Source: Gilliamella sp. wkB112 (GTDB lineage Bacteria > Pseudomonadota > Gammaproteobacteria > Enterobacterales > Orbaceae). From it: 64,000 nucleotides of DNA. Of the stretch, positions 43,764-53,585 are shown piece after piece; the stretch's first letter is position 1; each line of letters starts with the position of its first letter. Made by a program: the position numbers and the translations under genes. Where the stretch lies: assembly GCF_001690685.1 (NCBI RefSeq), contig NZ_LZGL01000017.1, positions 550,554 to 614,553 of the forward strand, in the 5' to 3' direction. The notes under the pieces are model-generated. The model worked only from the letters and a program-made list of their open reading frames with translations, was not told where the DNA came from and searched no databases.

Positions 43764-44519
43764 TTAATAATAAATAGCAATATTTTGATCATAAATATTG
43801 GTTATTTTTACTGGCGTATCAAATATATCTTCTAAGATTTCTGTATTCATAATCTGTTTGGGAGTACCTTGGTAAACTAATTCACCTTTTTTCATCGCTA
43901 AAATATAATCAGAATAAACTGAAGCAAAATTAATGTCGTGAATCACAATCATAATTGTCTTACCCAGCTCATCAGCCGCCCTTCGTAATTGTTTCATCAT
44001 TGCAACTGCATGCTTCATATCAAGATTATTTAGTGGTTCGTCCAGTAACACATATTCAGTATCTTGGCAAAGGACCATTGCCACATATGCACGTTGACGT
44101 TGACCTCCGGATAATTCATCTAAAAAGCGATCTTTAAATTCGGTTAGGTTTAAAAATTCTAATGCGCGGTTAATATGTTGGTGATCATCAGCGTTTAAAC
44201 GCCCTTTAGTGTATGGATAACGCCCAAACCCCACCAATTCAAACACTGTCAATCTACTAGTGAACCGATTTTCTTGCCTAAGTACCGAAAGATAAGTAGC
44301 TAACTTATCGCTTGGCGTATTCACCACATCCATATTTTGAATTTTAACTTGCCCTTCATCCGGCAATAACAGTCGGCTAATAATCGATAATAATGTAGAT
44401 TTACCCGCACCATTAGGCCCAATAATGGCTGTAATACCACCTTGCAAAATTTTCGCATTGATATTTTTTAATACCGGGATTGCTTGATATTTTTTACTAA
44501 TATTATCAATTTCTATCAC
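43764..44519 (-). CDS. Siderophore ABC transporter ATP-binding protein
   Basis: 251-residue cytosolic ATPase of the FecE/CeuD/YclP group that energises ferric-siderophore uptake. Walker A is IIGPNGAGKSTLLS (about 33-46), the Q-loop is LRQEN, the signature is ELSGGQRQRAYVAMVL (about 133), Walker B is YVLLDEPLNNLD, and the switch histidine is in IVIHDINFA. Its start overlaps the stop of the permease gene by 4 bases. Last gene of a four-gene operon. Confidence 0.95.
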   Translation of the reverse strand: MIEIDNISKKYQAIPVLKNINAKILQGGITAIIGPNGAGKSTLLSIISRLLLPDEGQVKIQNMDVVNTPSDKLATYLSVLRQENRFTSRLTVFELVGFGRYPYTKGRLNADDHQHINRALEFLNLTEFKDRFLDELSGGQRQRAYVAMVLCQDTEYVLLDEPLNNLDMKHAVAMMKQLRRAADELGKTIMIVIHDINFASVYSDYILAMKKGELVYQGTPKQIMNTEILEDIFDTPVKITNIYDQNIAIYY

Positions 44520-45487
44520 ATTGAAACCTTTTTCAATAATAAGAATATAAACAGAGAACCACCAATAAATTCAATTACAATTGATAGAGCGCCAACTAGA
44601 TTTAGAACATAAGCTAAAAATAATTGTCCCCCGACCAAAAAAATGATGCCTAATAAAACAGCTGTTGGTAACAAAAAGCGATGTTGACTGGAACCGCTAA
44701 TGCTATAGGCTAAATTAGCAATTAATAGCCCTAAAAAGGTGAATGGACCGACTAAGGCGGTTGATATAGCGACTAACACAGATACTAATAATAAAATAAT
44801 AGTAACACTTTTTTGGTAATCAACACCTAAATTAATGGCATTATCACGTCCTAATGCTAACACATCAAAACGGTAACGCATGCGCCATAAAAATACCCCA
44901 ATTACACTAGCAATGACTAATGAGAAAACAATTAATACCGGTTCCGCTCGTGTAAAGGTGGCAAAAATACGGCTCTGTAAAATAGCAAACTCACTTGGTG
45001 TCATTAAGCGTTGCAGTAAATTAGAAAAGCTGCGAAATAGAGTTCCTAAAATAATCCCAATTAACAAAACCAAATGCAAATTTTGCTTAAGTTTGGTAAA
45101 TAAGCCACGGTATAAAAATAGCGAAAATAAAATCAATAAAAATGACTCAAATAAAAATTTACCAATGATGCCAATATAAGGAATACCTTGTACATCGATA
45201 AAAAAGATTACCAATGTTTGAATTAGAACAAATAGGGCTTCAAACCCCATAATAGAAGGAGTCAAAATTCGATTATTCGTTACTGTTTGGAATAATAAGG
45301 TTGAAGTTGCTGCTGAAAAAGCAACTAAAAGCATAGTTAAAACAGTCCAAGTACGATGCATTAGAATATAGCTAATATTACCTTGCAGATTAATAGTCAG
45401 AAAACACGTAATACTGAACAAAGCAATAATCACTAATATTAATAATCTTTTTGGGCTGGAAATATGACAAGTTTGATTAATTAACAT
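44516..45487 (-). CDS. Siderophore ABC transporter permease 2
   Basis: FecCD-family inner-membrane permease, 323 residues, with eight to ten hydrophobic helices, including PSIMGFEALFVL near residue 80 and the ATPase-coupling helix region FLGLLIANLAYSISG. The charged LGRDNAINLGVDY segment is typical of CeuC/YclO-type subunits. It forms a heterodimer with the permease encoded just upstream, with which it overlaps by 11 bases. Confidence 0.93.
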   Translation of the reverse strand: MLINQTCHISSPKRLLILVIIALFSITCFLTINLQGNISYILMHRTWTVLTMLLVAFSAATSTLLFQTVTNNRILTPSIMGFEALFVLIQTLVIFFIDVQGIPYIGIIGKFLFESFLLILFSLFLYRGLFTKLKQNLHLVLLIGIILGTLFRSFSNLLQRLMTPSEFAILQSRIFATFTRAEPVLIVFSLVIASVIGVFLWRMRYRFDVLALGRDNAINLGVDYQKSVTIILLLVSVLVAISTALVGPFTFLGLLIANLAYSISGSSQHRFLLPTAVLLGIIFLVGGQLFLAYVLNLVGALSIVIEFIGGSLFIFLLLKKVSM

Positions 45488-46436
45488 GGCGTCTTCGACT
45501 CAACAACATTAAAAAAGCAATGGCACCGATTACGCCTAAAATAACACTAACTGGAATTTCAAAAGGATAGCGAATAACGCGCCCAATAATATCACAAATT
45601 AACACTAAACCAGCCCCAAAAAGGCAAATCCAAGGAATTGTTTTACGTACATTATCGCCAAGTAGTAAACTCACAATATTGGGAACAATCAAGCCTAAAA
45701 AAGGTAATACCCCAACGACGACGACCACAATACCACCAATTAAGGCGATAACAACCAGTCCCATTAACATTACTCGTCGATAATTGAGCCCAACATTAAT
45801 TGAAAAATCACGACCTAAACCTGCTACAGTAAATTGATCTGCACTCCAACAAGCTAATAATGTTAATCCCCCTACCAACCATAATAGTTCGTAACGCCCT
45901 TGTAATATTCCGGAAAAATCACCTGATTCCCAGCCACTAAGTGATTGTAACAAATCAAAGTACATAGCAAAAAAAGTGGTAATAGCGCTAATTACTGCAC
46001 CTAACATAATGCCAACTAGAGGCACCATCAGTGCTGATTTAAAAATGATTTTTCTTGATATCATCATGAACAGCATGGTACCAAGCATAGCAAATAAACT
46101 TGCTACAACCATTTTAAGCATAACACTTGCTGCAGGTGCAAAAACCAGCATAACAAGCAGCCCTAAACTAGCTGATTGTGTTGTACCCACTAAAGAAGGT
46201 TCAACAAATCGATTTTGCGTCAGTAATTGCATAATCAATCCGGCGACACTCATAGCACTACCAGCTAATATTAATGCTACTGTTCTTGGAATACGGCTAA
46301 CGAAGAAGATTTCTCGCATGCTATCATTTGCCCACAATTCAGACAAAGTTACATGCCCTGCGCCTATAAATAGACTTATTGCAGCCATTATCATTAAAAT
46401 AACAACGCCTGCAATAAAATAAAAAGATTTAACCAT
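45477..46436 (-). CDS. Siderophore ABC transporter permease 1
   Basis: FecCD-family permease of 319 residues. The N-terminal SRIPRTVALILAGSAMSVAG (about 47-66) and RFVEPSLVGTTQSASLG are the usual first-subunit signatures, and GRDFSINVGLNYRRVM with FLGLIVPNIVSLLLG forms the coupling region. Resembles CeuB/YclN of catecholate or petrobactin-type systems. Starts 8 bases after the binding-protein gene. Confidence 0.93.
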   Translation of the reverse strand: MVKSFYFIAGVVILMIMAAISLFIGAGHVTLSELWANDSMREIFFVSRIPRTVALILAGSAMSVAGLIMQLLTQNRFVEPSLVGTTQSASLGLLVMLVFAPAASVMLKMVVASLFAMLGTMLFMMISRKIIFKSALMVPLVGIMLGAVISAITTFFAMYFDLLQSLSGWESGDFSGILQGRYELLWLVGGLTLLACWSADQFTVAGLGRDFSINVGLNYRRVMLMGLVVIALIGGIVVVVVGVLPFLGLIVPNIVSLLLGDNVRKTIPWICLFGAGLVLICDIIGRVIRYPFEIPVSVILGVIGAIAFLMLLSRRRHVN

Positions 46437-46444
46437 GTCTTACA

Positions 46445-47398
46445 TTAATTATTTGCTGATTGCTGTAAAACATTATTGATTTGATCCATTAAACGGCTAT
46501 ATGTTTGTATACCACCAGATATATACATAGAAGTTGAATCTAAATAAACTATATGATTATGCTGCCAAGCATCTGTTTTTTTGATTAATTCATTATCTAA
46601 TACTTGTTGAGCCGATTGTGCTTCTTTATTGCCAATGGCATTATCTCGATCTAGCACAAATAGCCATTCAGGATTAACGCTTAAAATAAACTCAGAAGTA
46701 ACTGCATTACCATGACGACCAGCTTCTTGGAAAGTTGTTGCTGGTTTAAAATCTAACTGATCAAATACAAAACCAAAGCGAGATTTAGCTCCATAAGCAG
46801 ACATTTTTCCGCTATTAATCATAATAACTAATGCTGTACCTGCATTAGCAGTTTTAGGCTTAAGTTGGTCGATCTTTTGATTAAAATCAGCAATTAATTT
46901 TTTAGCTTCATCTTGTTTATTAAAAATAATACCTAACTGTTCTGTTCGCTGAGTTAGGCTTGTTAAAAAGTTATTAGGATCAATATCTAAAGCAATGGTT
47001 GGCGCGATTTCACTTAATTTATTATAGACATCGTGAGTGCGCCCACCAGCAATAATTACATCTGGTTTAAAGGAACTTAAAACTTCATAATTTGGTTCGA
47101 ATAACGTACCAACATTGGTATAGGCTTTATCACTATATTTAGTCAAGAAATCAGGGAAATGAACATCCGATTGTGGAACAGCAGTTACTGGTATATTTAA
47201 TGCATCTACAATATCTAAAGTTGCCGGATTAAAAACAACCACTTGTTTAGGATTCTCAGGAACTTCTGTTTTACCTTGTGCATGTTCAATAGTAACAGTT
47301 TTCCCGGTAGTTGTTTTATCTGTTTTATTATCGCATCCAGTTAAAGCTAATAATAAAGCGCATAATACTAAAAATTTAATTTTTATATTTGAATACAT
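46445..47398 (-). CDS. Siderophore-binding lipoprotein
   Basis: Periplasmic substrate-binding protein of 317 residues tethered by a lipid: signal peptide with lipobox LTGC near residue 22. Type III binding-protein fold: IEHAQGKTEVPENPKQVVVF, FEPNYEVLSSFKPDVIIAGG, then the second lobe with FVFDQLDFKPATTFQEAGRH. Closest in style to CeuE/YclQ/FatB proteins that bind ferric catecholates. The exact siderophore is not predictable. First gene of the operon, behind a Fur-like box. No siderophore biosynthesis genes or TonB receptor are in view. Confidence 0.92.
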   Translation of the reverse strand: MYSNIKIKFLVLCALLLALTGCDNKTDKTTTGKTVTIEHAQGKTEVPENPKQVVVFNPATLDIVDALNIPVTAVPQSDVHFPDFLTKYSDKAYTNVGTLFEPNYEVLSSFKPDVIIAGGRTHDVYNKLSEIAPTIALDIDPNNFLTSLTQRTEQLGIIFNKQDEAKKLIADFNQKIDQLKPKTANAGTALVIMINSGKMSAYGAKSRFGFVFDQLDFKPATTFQEAGRHGNAVTSEFILSVNPEWLFVLDRDNAIGNKEAQSAQQVLDNELIKKTDAWQHNHIVYLDSTSMYISGGIQTYSRLMDQINNVLQQSANN

Positions 47399-47727
47399 GT
47401 AATCTCCTAATTCTCAATCACAGACACATAATAAAATGATAAATATAATAGTTATCATTTTCATTACTGGATTGTAACTAAAAACCTAATTAGGTTCAAT
47501 GAACTTTGAGTATTTATAAGAACTGACGAGAAGCAATATAATTTTTAACACTTACTAAATTAATAATATATTATAAGCAGTTATAAAGTTACTTATTTGA
47601 TTATAATAAAACTTACTTTTTTGTGATGACATTATCATCAATAAATAAAACGAAAAGCATTATTAAAATAATAGAAATATCGATTTGATCAACAAATTAC
47701 TTATTAATTTCTAAAAAGGAGAAAAAT
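47399..47727. other. 329-base divergent promoter region
   Basis: Holds the Fur-like box at 47434-47461 for the siderophore operon on the minus strand and, at its right end, the AAAAGGAGAAAAAT ribosome-binding site of the plus-strand lipoprotein gene. Nothing else was recognised. Confidence 0.5.
47434..47461. promoter_or_regulatory. Fur box of the siderophore operon
   Basis: AAATGATAAATATAATAG followed by TTATCATTTT is a dyad resembling the Fur consensus GATAATGATAATCATTATC, centred about 50 bases upstream of the binding-protein gene. It predicts iron repression. Confidence 0.75.
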
Positions 47728-48108
47728 ATGAAAAAATTACTTATTGTTATTTTTGCATTTTGTTTACTTGGATGTGTTTCAACGCCTAGCGCTAAAGATT
47801 TGGCAACCGCTGACTTCGGTAATAAACCGGTTAATTACGAAGAAAATATAAAAAGCATTGTAGGTACAAACTTAAAAGATCCATTTTCTGCTCAATATAA
47901 ATTTGATGAACCGAGAAAAGGATATGTAGAAGGGGGATTAATGCAGAATTTTGAGCTTCAATATGGTTGGGTTATTCCTGTGCACGTTAATGCAAAAAAT
48001 AGTTTTGGCGCCTACGTTGGATTTAAAACTAAATATTTCCTAATACATAATGAACTAATTGAAGATGTTACTTACGGCTATAAATTAGGGGCTGTTAAAA
48101 TATTATAA
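47728..48108 (+). CDS. Hypothetical lipoprotein, 126 aa
   Basis: Signal peptide MKKLLIVIFAFCLLGCVST with lipobox LLGC. The leader is nearly the same as in the 241-residue lipoprotein at 9786, but the mature parts are unrelated. The mature domain has a GTNLKDPFSAQYKF segment and a C-terminal GWVIPVHVNAKNSFGAYVGF, a pattern I associate with small outer-membrane-assembly-like lipoproteins of unknown function. A strong AAGGAG Shine-Dalgarno is present. Confidence 0.75.
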   Translation: MKKLLIVIFAFCLLGCVSTPSAKDLATADFGNKPVNYEENIKSIVGTNLKDPFSAQYKFDEPRKGYVEGGLMQNFELQYGWVIPVHVNAKNSFGAYVGFKTKYFLIHNELIEDVTYGYKLGAVKIL

Positions 48109-48180
48109 TAACCTATGAATGAAGAACTGTTTAACAGATTTTATTTTACTTGCTGACATAATTATTCTCGAAACTCCGAT

Positions 48181-48207
48181 GAGTTAACTATAAATAATAG
48201 TTAACTC
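48181..48207. terminator. Hairpin between convergent lipoprotein and ntrC genes
   Basis: GAGTTAACTAT and ATAGTTAACTC form an 11-bp stem around AAATA. The U-tract is absent, so termination strength is uncertain. Confidence 0.45.
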
Positions 48208-48249
48208 TGATCCCACTGATAATTCAACTAACAACAGAATAATAAAGAT

Positions 48250-49701
48250 CTATAAAGTATTTTTATTATCAATTGATAGTTCTTTAAGCTTTCGCGTTAA
48301 GGTATTACGCCCCCACCCTAACAAATGAGCAGCATCTTGTTTATGCCCGCGCGTAAAATTAAGAGCACAATTTAATAAAATACGTTCAACATCATTCACC
48401 GCTTCGGTTAATATCTCAGTTTTACCAGAAACTAGTGCCTGTTTAGCCCATTGTTCTAATAGAATTTGCCAACTCACCTCTTGTTGAACTTGATCAGTTG
48501 AACGCTGGTTGGCTTCATTATTATTTACAACTTTAGGATTGGATGCTTTTAGTAATTCAGGGGGTAAATCTTGAACTAGAATCTCTTTATTTGAGGACAT
48601 TACCGTTACCCATCGGCAAGTATTTTCAAGTTGCCTAACATTCCCCGGCCAATTAAACATACATAAAATATTCAAGGCTTCGGGGCTAAATACTTTACTT
48701 TCCATGCCTAACTCTTTAGCGGTAGTATGTAAAAAATGCTCGGCTAACTTTGGAATGTCTTGCGCGCGATCGCGTAATGGTGGCAATAAAATCCGAATAA
48801 CATTTAAGCGATGAAATAAATCTTCTCTAAATCTGCCTTCCCTCACTCTCAATTCTAAATCTTGATGAGTAGCAGCAATAATACGCACATCAACTTTAAC
48901 GGGGGAGTACCCACCAATGCGATAAAATTGCCCATCAGCTAGTACCCGTAATAAGCGTGTTTGTACATCAAGAGGCATATCGCCTATTTCATCCAAAAAT
49001 AAGGTACCACCATTAGCTTGCTCAAAACGCCCATGCCTAATTTGCGCTGCACCTGTAAATGCACCTTTTTCGTGACCAAACAATTCAGATTCAATCAGAT
49101 CTTTAGGAATTGCCGCCATATTTAAAGCAATAAAAGGAGCATTTGCACGCGGACTGTGCATATGTAGCGCTTTAGCTACTAGCTCTTTACCTGTGCCTGA
49201 TTCACCATTAATTAATACACTTATTGACGATTTTGATAACCGCCCAATAATACGAAATACTTCCTGCATAGCTGGTGCTTCGCCAATAATGCCAGTTGAA
49301 GCTTTGGTTGTGGTAATAGAATTTGTTTTTTGGTTTTGACTTTGTAAAATAGCTCTTTCAACAAGCTGAATAACTTCATCAACATCAAATGGTTTAGGGA
49401 TATAATCGTAAGCTCCTTTCTGGTAGGCATTAACTGCAGCATCTAGATCAGAATGAGCGGTCATAATGATAACTGGTAAGTTAGGTATCTGTTCTTTAAC
49501 ATAATTAAGTAATGTCAATCCATCCAGCCCCGGCATTTTAATATCGGAAATTAAAACGGCAGGTTTTTGCACCTGAGTTGCTAATACATCAATGACTTCT
49601 TGACCACTAGCAAAGCTAACACACTCAAAGTTTGCATTAGTTAATGCTTTTTCTAACACCCAACGAATAGAACTATCATCATCAACAATCCAAACCTTCA
49701 T
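48250..49701 (-). CDS. glnG: Nitrogen response regulator NtrC (GlnG)
   Basis: Sigma-54-dependent activator phosphorylated by NtrB. A GTG at 49716 overlaps the ntrB end, but the ATG at 49701 has GAGGAA 8-9 bases upstream and starts [20 protein letters not shown] as expected, giving about 483 residues. The receiver domain has the phospho-aspartate in [12 protein letters not shown] (about 54). The AAA+ domain has Walker [14 protein letters not shown], the sigma-54 contact loop GAFTGA, and Walker [14 protein letters not shown]. The C-terminal Fis-type helix-turn-helix ends [20 protein letters not shown]. Confidence 0.96.
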   Translation of the reverse strand: MKVWIVDDDSSIRWVLEKALTNANFECVSFASGQEVIDVLATQVQKPAVLISDIKMPGLDGLTLLNYVKEQIPNLPVIIMTAHSDLDAAVNAYQKGAYDYIPKPFDVDEVIQLVERAILQSQNQKTNSITTTKASTGIIGEAPAMQEVFRIIGRLSKSSISVLINGESGTGKELVAKALHMHSPRANAPFIALNMAAIPKDLIESELFGHEKGAFTGAAQIRHGRFEQANGGTLFLDEIGDMPLDVQTRLLRVLADGQFYRIGGYSPVKVDVRIIAATHQDLELRVREGRFREDLFHRLNVIRILLPPLRDRAQDIPKLAEHFLHTTAKELGMESKVFSPEALNILCMFNWPGNVRQLENTCRWVTVMSSNKEILVQDLPPELLKASNPKVVNNNEANQRSTDQVQQEVSWQILLEQWAKQALVSGKTEILTEAVNDVERILLNCALNFTRGHKQDAAHLLGWGRNTLTRKLKELSIDNKNTL

Positions 49702-49712
49702 TTTTTTCTTCC

Positions 49713-50762
49713 TCACTGCTTAATTGGCAAATAGACAGAAAATTCAGTATGTCCAGGCCAACTATTAAATTCAATTTTGCCATGATGCTGATCGACAATA
49801 TTTTGTGCAATTGACAGTCCAATACCGGTTCCACCCTCATAACCACTTACCATTGGGTAAAACAATGTATCTTGAATATGAACTGGCACACCAGGACCAT
49901 TATCTTCAATATCTATACGCGCACATAATCGGTGACGTTGACCGTGTAAAGTCACTTGAAATGCGGTCCTAGTTCTTATTGTAATAGTACCGATATTGGG
50001 ACCTATGGCCTGTATGGCATTACGCACAATATTCAAAATGACCTGTTCTATCTGCTCAGAATCATGAATGAAATCAGGTAAACTAGGATCGTAATCACGT
50101 ATAATTTCAGTATTGTTTGGTTTTTCTAAACATAAAAGCGCATATATTCTTTCAATTGCTTTATGAATATTTTGTGTTTTTTGCTGCAACCGTTGTTGTG
50201 GACCAAGTAATCTATCCACTAAATTCCTTAGTCTGTCAGCTTGTTCAATAATAATTTTGGTATAATCTTGTAATTCATTATTAGGTAACTCTCGCGACAA
50301 CAACTGTGCCGCCCCTCTAAGCCCCCCCAGCGGATTTTTTATTTCGTGGGCAAGACCACGAACTAATTCACGAGCCGCACTTTGTTGTGCTTGTTGTAAT
50401 TGTTCTTGGCTTAATCGTTTATGATTATTTAAAGGCGCCATCTCAATTAAAATACGACCATTTTCTAACGATTGAGCAGTTAACGATAAAATATTTAATT
50501 CATTATTAACTACCAAATGAACTTCATTATCGGTAAAACCTTGGCTTTGTGTTAATGCAGTTTGCATTAGCTGAATATCTAAAGAAAAATAATTTAATAA
50601 ATCGGGTAGATAACTATCTAATAATTTTTTTGAACTTTGTGCTAATAATTGTTGTGCAGCAGAATTTACATAAAGAATACGCAGTCGTTCATCAAGTAAT
50701 AAAATACTGGTGATCATGGAATCGAGAACTAAATTAGCATCAGAGTCATTATCAAATGTCAT
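49713..50762 (-). CDS. glnL: Nitrogen sensor histidine kinase/phosphatase NtrB (GlnL)
   Basis: Cytosolic two-component sensor (349 residues) that phosphorylates NtrC when PII is uridylylated, linking it to GlnD in this window. An N-terminal PAS domain (about 10-115) is followed by the H-box with the phospho-histidine in [20 protein letters not shown] (about 137), an N-box in [14 protein letters not shown], and G-boxes [12 protein letters not shown] and [14 protein letters not shown]. It follows glnA after a 78-base gap with a hairpin. Confidence 0.96.
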   Translation of the reverse strand: MTFDNDSDANLVLDSMITSILLLDERLRILYVNSAAQQLLAQSSKKLLDSYLPDLLNYFSLDIQLMQTALTQSQGFTDNEVHLVVNNELNILSLTAQSLENGRILIEMAPLNNHKRLSQEQLQQAQQSAARELVRGLAHEIKNPLGGLRGAAQLLSRELPNNELQDYTKIIIEQADRLRNLVDRLLGPQQRLQQKTQNIHKAIERIYALLCLEKPNNTEIIRDYDPSLPDFIHDSEQIEQVILNIVRNAIQAIGPNIGTITIRTRTAFQVTLHGQRHRLCARIDIEDNGPGVPVHIQDTLFYPMVSGYEGGTGIGLSIAQNIVDQHHGKIEFNSWPGHTEFSVYLPIKQ

Positions 50763-50789
50763 CGTTAGATTTTCGCCCCCAATTATAAA

Positions 50790-50811
50790 CCACCGCTATA
50801 ATTAGCGGTGG
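50790..50811 (-). terminator. Attenuating hairpin between glnA and ntrB
   Basis: CCACCGCTA pairs with TAGCGGTGG around a 4-base loop, followed on the minus strand by TTTATAATT. As in enterobacteria, a partial terminator here would lower ntrBC expression relative to glnA. Confidence 0.75.
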
Positions 50812-50840
50812 AATAATGTTTTAAATCAAAATAATATTAC

Positions 50841-52250
50841 TTATAAACTGTAGTACAATTCAAATTCAACTGGGTGTGGAGTCATACGAACACGATCGAC
50901 ATCTTGACGTTTTAATTCAATATAAGCATCGATAGTATCCTTAGTAAAGACATTACCACGAGTCAAAAATTCATGATCTGCAGCTAATGCATTAAGTGCT
51001 TCTTCAAGTGAACCAGCTACTTGAGGAATTAATTTAGATTCTTCTGGCGGTAAATCATACAGATTTTTATCCATTGCATCACCTGGATGGATTTTATTAA
51101 TAATACCATCTAGCCCCGCCATTAATTGTGCGGCAAATGATAAATATGGGTTACCCGCTGGATCCGGGAAGCGAACTTCAACACGGCGAGCTTTAGGACT
51201 AGTTACCACAGGAATACGAATTGAAGCAGAACGGTTACGAGCAGAGTAAGCAAGCATCACTGGTGCCTCATAACCTGGTACTAAACGTTTATAAGAGTTA
51301 GTTGCTGGATTGGTGAAAGCGTTAATCGCTTTAGCATGTTTGATAATACCACCAATATAAAATAATGCCATTTCAGAAAGACCAGCATATTTATCACCAG
51401 CAAATAAATTGACACCGTCTTTGGATAAAGATTGGTGGCAGTGCATACCAGAACCATTATCACCGAATATAGGTTTTGGCATAAATGTAGCTGTTTTACC
51501 ATAGGCATGAGCAACATTTTGTACTACATATTTATAGATTTGTACTTCATCAGCTTTTTTAGTTAAAGTATTAAAACGACAAGCAATTTCATTTTGGCCT
51601 GCAGTGGCAACTTCATGGTGGTGAGCTTCCACAACTAAACCTAGTTGCTCCATAATTAAACACATTTCTGAACGGATATCTTGAGATGAATCAACTGGAG
51701 GTAATGGGAAATAACCACCTTTAACACCTGGTCGGTGACCTTTATTACCTTCTTCATATTTAGTACCGGAATTCCAAGCTGCTTCAATATCATCAATATG
51801 CACGAAGCTACCAGACATTGGCGAACCGAAACGAACATCATCAAATAAGAAAAATTCTGGCTCTGGTCCAAAAATAACAGTATCAGCAATACCTGATGAT
51901 TTTAAAAATTCTTCCGCACGTTTAGCAATTGAACGAGGGTCACGATCATAACCTTGTAGCGTCGCTGGCTCTAATACATCACAACGTAGATTTAAAGTTA
52001 CATCTTCAAAAAAAGGATCGATAACCGCGCTATCAACATCTGGCATCAACACCATATCAGATTCATTGATACCTTTCCAACCAGCAATTGATGAACCATC
52101 AAACATTTTACCGTCTTCAAAAAAATCAGCATCAATTTGGCTAACAGGAATTGTAACGTGTTGTTCTTTACCTTTAGTATCGGTAAAACGTAAATCAACA
52201 AACTTAACATCATTTTCTTTAATTAAGGTTAAAACTTTTTGTGTAGACAT
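50841..52250 (-). CDS. glnA: Glutamine synthetase, type I
   Basis: Makes glutamine from glutamate, ammonia and ATP, as a dodecamer of 469-residue subunits, the E. coli length. Motifs: [17 protein letters not shown] (about 50), the [12 protein letters not shown] metal-binding glutamates, the [10 protein letters not shown] nucleotide-site histidine, and [11 protein letters not shown]. The adenylylation tyrosine is in [12 protein letters not shown] (about 398), so GlnE-type control is expected. A sigma-54 promoter and NtrC-like sites lie upstream. Confidence 0.98.
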   Translation of the reverse strand: MSTQKVLTLIKENDVKFVDLRFTDTKGKEQHVTIPVSQIDADFFEDGKMFDGSSIAGWKGINESDMVLMPDVDSAVIDPFFEDVTLNLRCDVLEPATLQGYDRDPRSIAKRAEEFLKSSGIADTVIFGPEPEFFLFDDVRFGSPMSGSFVHIDDIEAAWNSGTKYEEGNKGHRPGVKGGYFPLPPVDSSQDIRSEMCLIMEQLGLVVEAHHHEVATAGQNEIACRFNTLTKKADEVQIYKYVVQNVAHAYGKTATFMPKPIFGDNGSGMHCHQSLSKDGVNLFAGDKYAGLSEMALFYIGGIIKHAKAINAFTNPATNSYKRLVPGYEAPVMLAYSARNRSASIRIPVVTSPKARRVEVRFPDPAGNPYLSFAAQLMAGLDGIINKIHPGDAMDKNLYDLPPEESKLIPQVAGSLEEALNALAADHEFLTRGNVFTKDTIDAYIELKRQDVDRVRMTPHPVEFELYYSL

Positions 52251-52319
52251 TTATCTTCTCCATTAAGGACAAACAATTGTTCAGTATAAAAGGCTATTTT
52301 TGCCAAGTGATTTACTTCA

Positions 52320-52335
52320 TGCAAATATAATGCCA
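52320..52335 (-). promoter_or_regulatory. Sigma-54 promoter of glnA
   Basis: On the minus strand TGGCATTATATTTGCA fits the -24/-12 consensus (TGGCAC-N5-TTGCA) with the invariant GG and GC at the right spacing. It lies about 70 bases upstream of the glnA start. Confidence 0.88.
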
Positions 52336-52397
52336 TTTTTTAATCGCATTATTTTATGTATATTTGTGGATAAAATAGTACCATAGTTATTAGTTTT

Positions 52398-52434
52398 TGC
52401 ACCAAAATAAAGCACTACGCACAAAATTAATGCA
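52398..52434 (-). promoter_or_regulatory. NtrC-like binding sites upstream of glnA
   Basis: TGCACCAAAATAAAGCA (52398-52414) has a perfect left half of the NtrC dyad TGCACCA-N3-TGGTGCA. CGCACAAAATTAATGCA (52418-52434) is a weaker second site. Both lie 65-115 bases upstream of the sigma-54 promoter, an enhancer-like position. Confidence 0.65.
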
Positions 52435-52603
52435 ACTGAAAAATAATGAGATAGATGTTAGCCTATTTCATTAAATATTGTTACATCTTAAACAAGTATT
52501 GCTAAGGTAAAATAAGTTTTCTCCCATTGGCTCTGTATTTCATCGTATAATATCGTTATAATCTCCACTTATTTTGAATAAATAACTAGGTAATCATATA
52601 AGT

Positions 52604-53044
52604 ATGGACTTTTTTACACTCGAAATTATACCTTTTATTAAAAGTCATCCTTTGCTTTCATTAGGCTGGATAGCTTTATTTATTGCCATCATCGTATTAA
52701 CTATAAAGAGTAAATTATCCAAGGTTAAAATTATTAGTAATGCTCAAGCAATCAATATGATCAATAAGCAAGATGCAGTTATTATTGATATTCGTTCTGC
52801 TGATAATTTTAAAAAAGGACATATTACCGAAGCACATAATATCCTTCCAATTGACATTAAAAATGCTAGTGCCAAAACCATTGAAAAATTTAAGGAAAAC
52901 CTAATTATTTTAATTGATGAAAATGGTTTATCTACATCAAGTATTGGTGACACGCTGGTCAAACAAGGCTTTTTACATGTCTTCGCTTTAAAAGATGGCA
53001 TCGCTGGTTGGAATGGCGAAAATTTACCACTCGTTAGAAAATAA
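52604..53044 (+). CDS. Rhodanese-like protein (YibN-like)
   Basis: 146 residues with one N-terminal membrane helix (about 18-34) and a rhodanese domain: INMINKQDAVIIDIRSADNF, then KKGHITEAHNI. The active-site loop position reads LIDENGLSTSSIGD without the usual cysteine, so sulfurtransferase activity is doubtful. It matches YibN, which sits beside secB in E. coli. The glutaredoxin gene grxC, usually between yibN and secB, is missing here. Confidence 0.85.
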   Translation: MDFFTLEIIPFIKSHPLLSLGWIALFIAIIVLTIKSKLSKVKIISNAQAINMINKQDAVIIDIRSADNFKKGHITEAHNILPIDIKNASAKTIEKFKENLIILIDENGLSTSSIGDTLVKQGFLHVFALKDGIAGWNGENLPLVRK

Positions 53045-53070
53045 TATTATATATAAAATAAGGTTTTATC

Positions 53071-53544
53071 ATGACAGAACAAAACAATACACAAGCTGCT
53101 GAAACAGAATTTGCTATTCAACGCATCTATATCAAAGATGTTTCATTTGAAACCAATAATGTGCCTGAAATCTTTACTAAAGAATGGCAACCGGAAATGA
53201 ATGTTGAACTTAATTCATCTTCACACACATTGAATGATAACGTTTTTGAAGTGGCATTACGTGTAACCGTCACAGTAAAATCACATAACGAAGTTGCATA
53301 TATTTGTGAAGTCACCCAAGCGGGTATTTTTTCTGTAGTTGGATTTAATGATGGTCAACTCCAGCACTGCCTTGGTGCATATTGCCCAAATATTTTATTC
53401 CCTTATGTACGTGAAGCGATTGCTAATTTAGTGAATAAAGGCTCATTCCCAGCAGTAAATTTAGAACCAGTGAATTTTGATGCACTATTTATGAACTATT
53501 TGCAACAGCAAGCTCAAGCTGAATCCGGTGAAACCTTACAATAA
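53071..53544 (+). CDS. secB: Protein-export chaperone SecB
   Basis: Cytosolic tetrameric chaperone that keeps precursors unfolded and passes them to SecA. At 157 residues it matches the E. coli length (155). Family motifs are [19 protein letters not shown] (about 14-32), VCEV-like [33 protein letters not shown] (about 104-120) and [15 protein letters not shown]. It lies 26 bases after the rhodanese gene and 41 before gpsA, the usual gamma-proteobacterial order. Confidence 0.97.
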   Translation: MTEQNNTQAAETEFAIQRIYIKDVSFETNNVPEIFTKEWQPEMNVELNSSSHTLNDNVFEVALRVTVTVKSHNEVAYICEVTQAGIFSVVGFNDGQLQHCLGAYCPNILFPYVREAIANLVNKGSFPAVNLEPVNFDALFMNYLQQQAQAESGETLQ

Positions 53545-53585
53545 TATTATTGTAGCTATTTAATAATAAGTTTAGTGGGTTATTT

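Larger units (their letters stand above)
52251..52603. other. 353-base divergent control region of glnA and the rhodanese gene
   Basis: Contains the glnA sigma-54 promoter and NtrC-like sites (separate entries) and, on the plus strand near 52545-52560, a TCGTATAATATCG stretch that may be a -10 region for the rhodanese-secB-gpsA operon. Confidence 0.6.

Noticed and set aside
45976..46422. 148-codon open frame antisense to the siderophore permease
   Set aside because: Mirror of a membrane-protein gene; its composition reflects the complementary codons of the permease.
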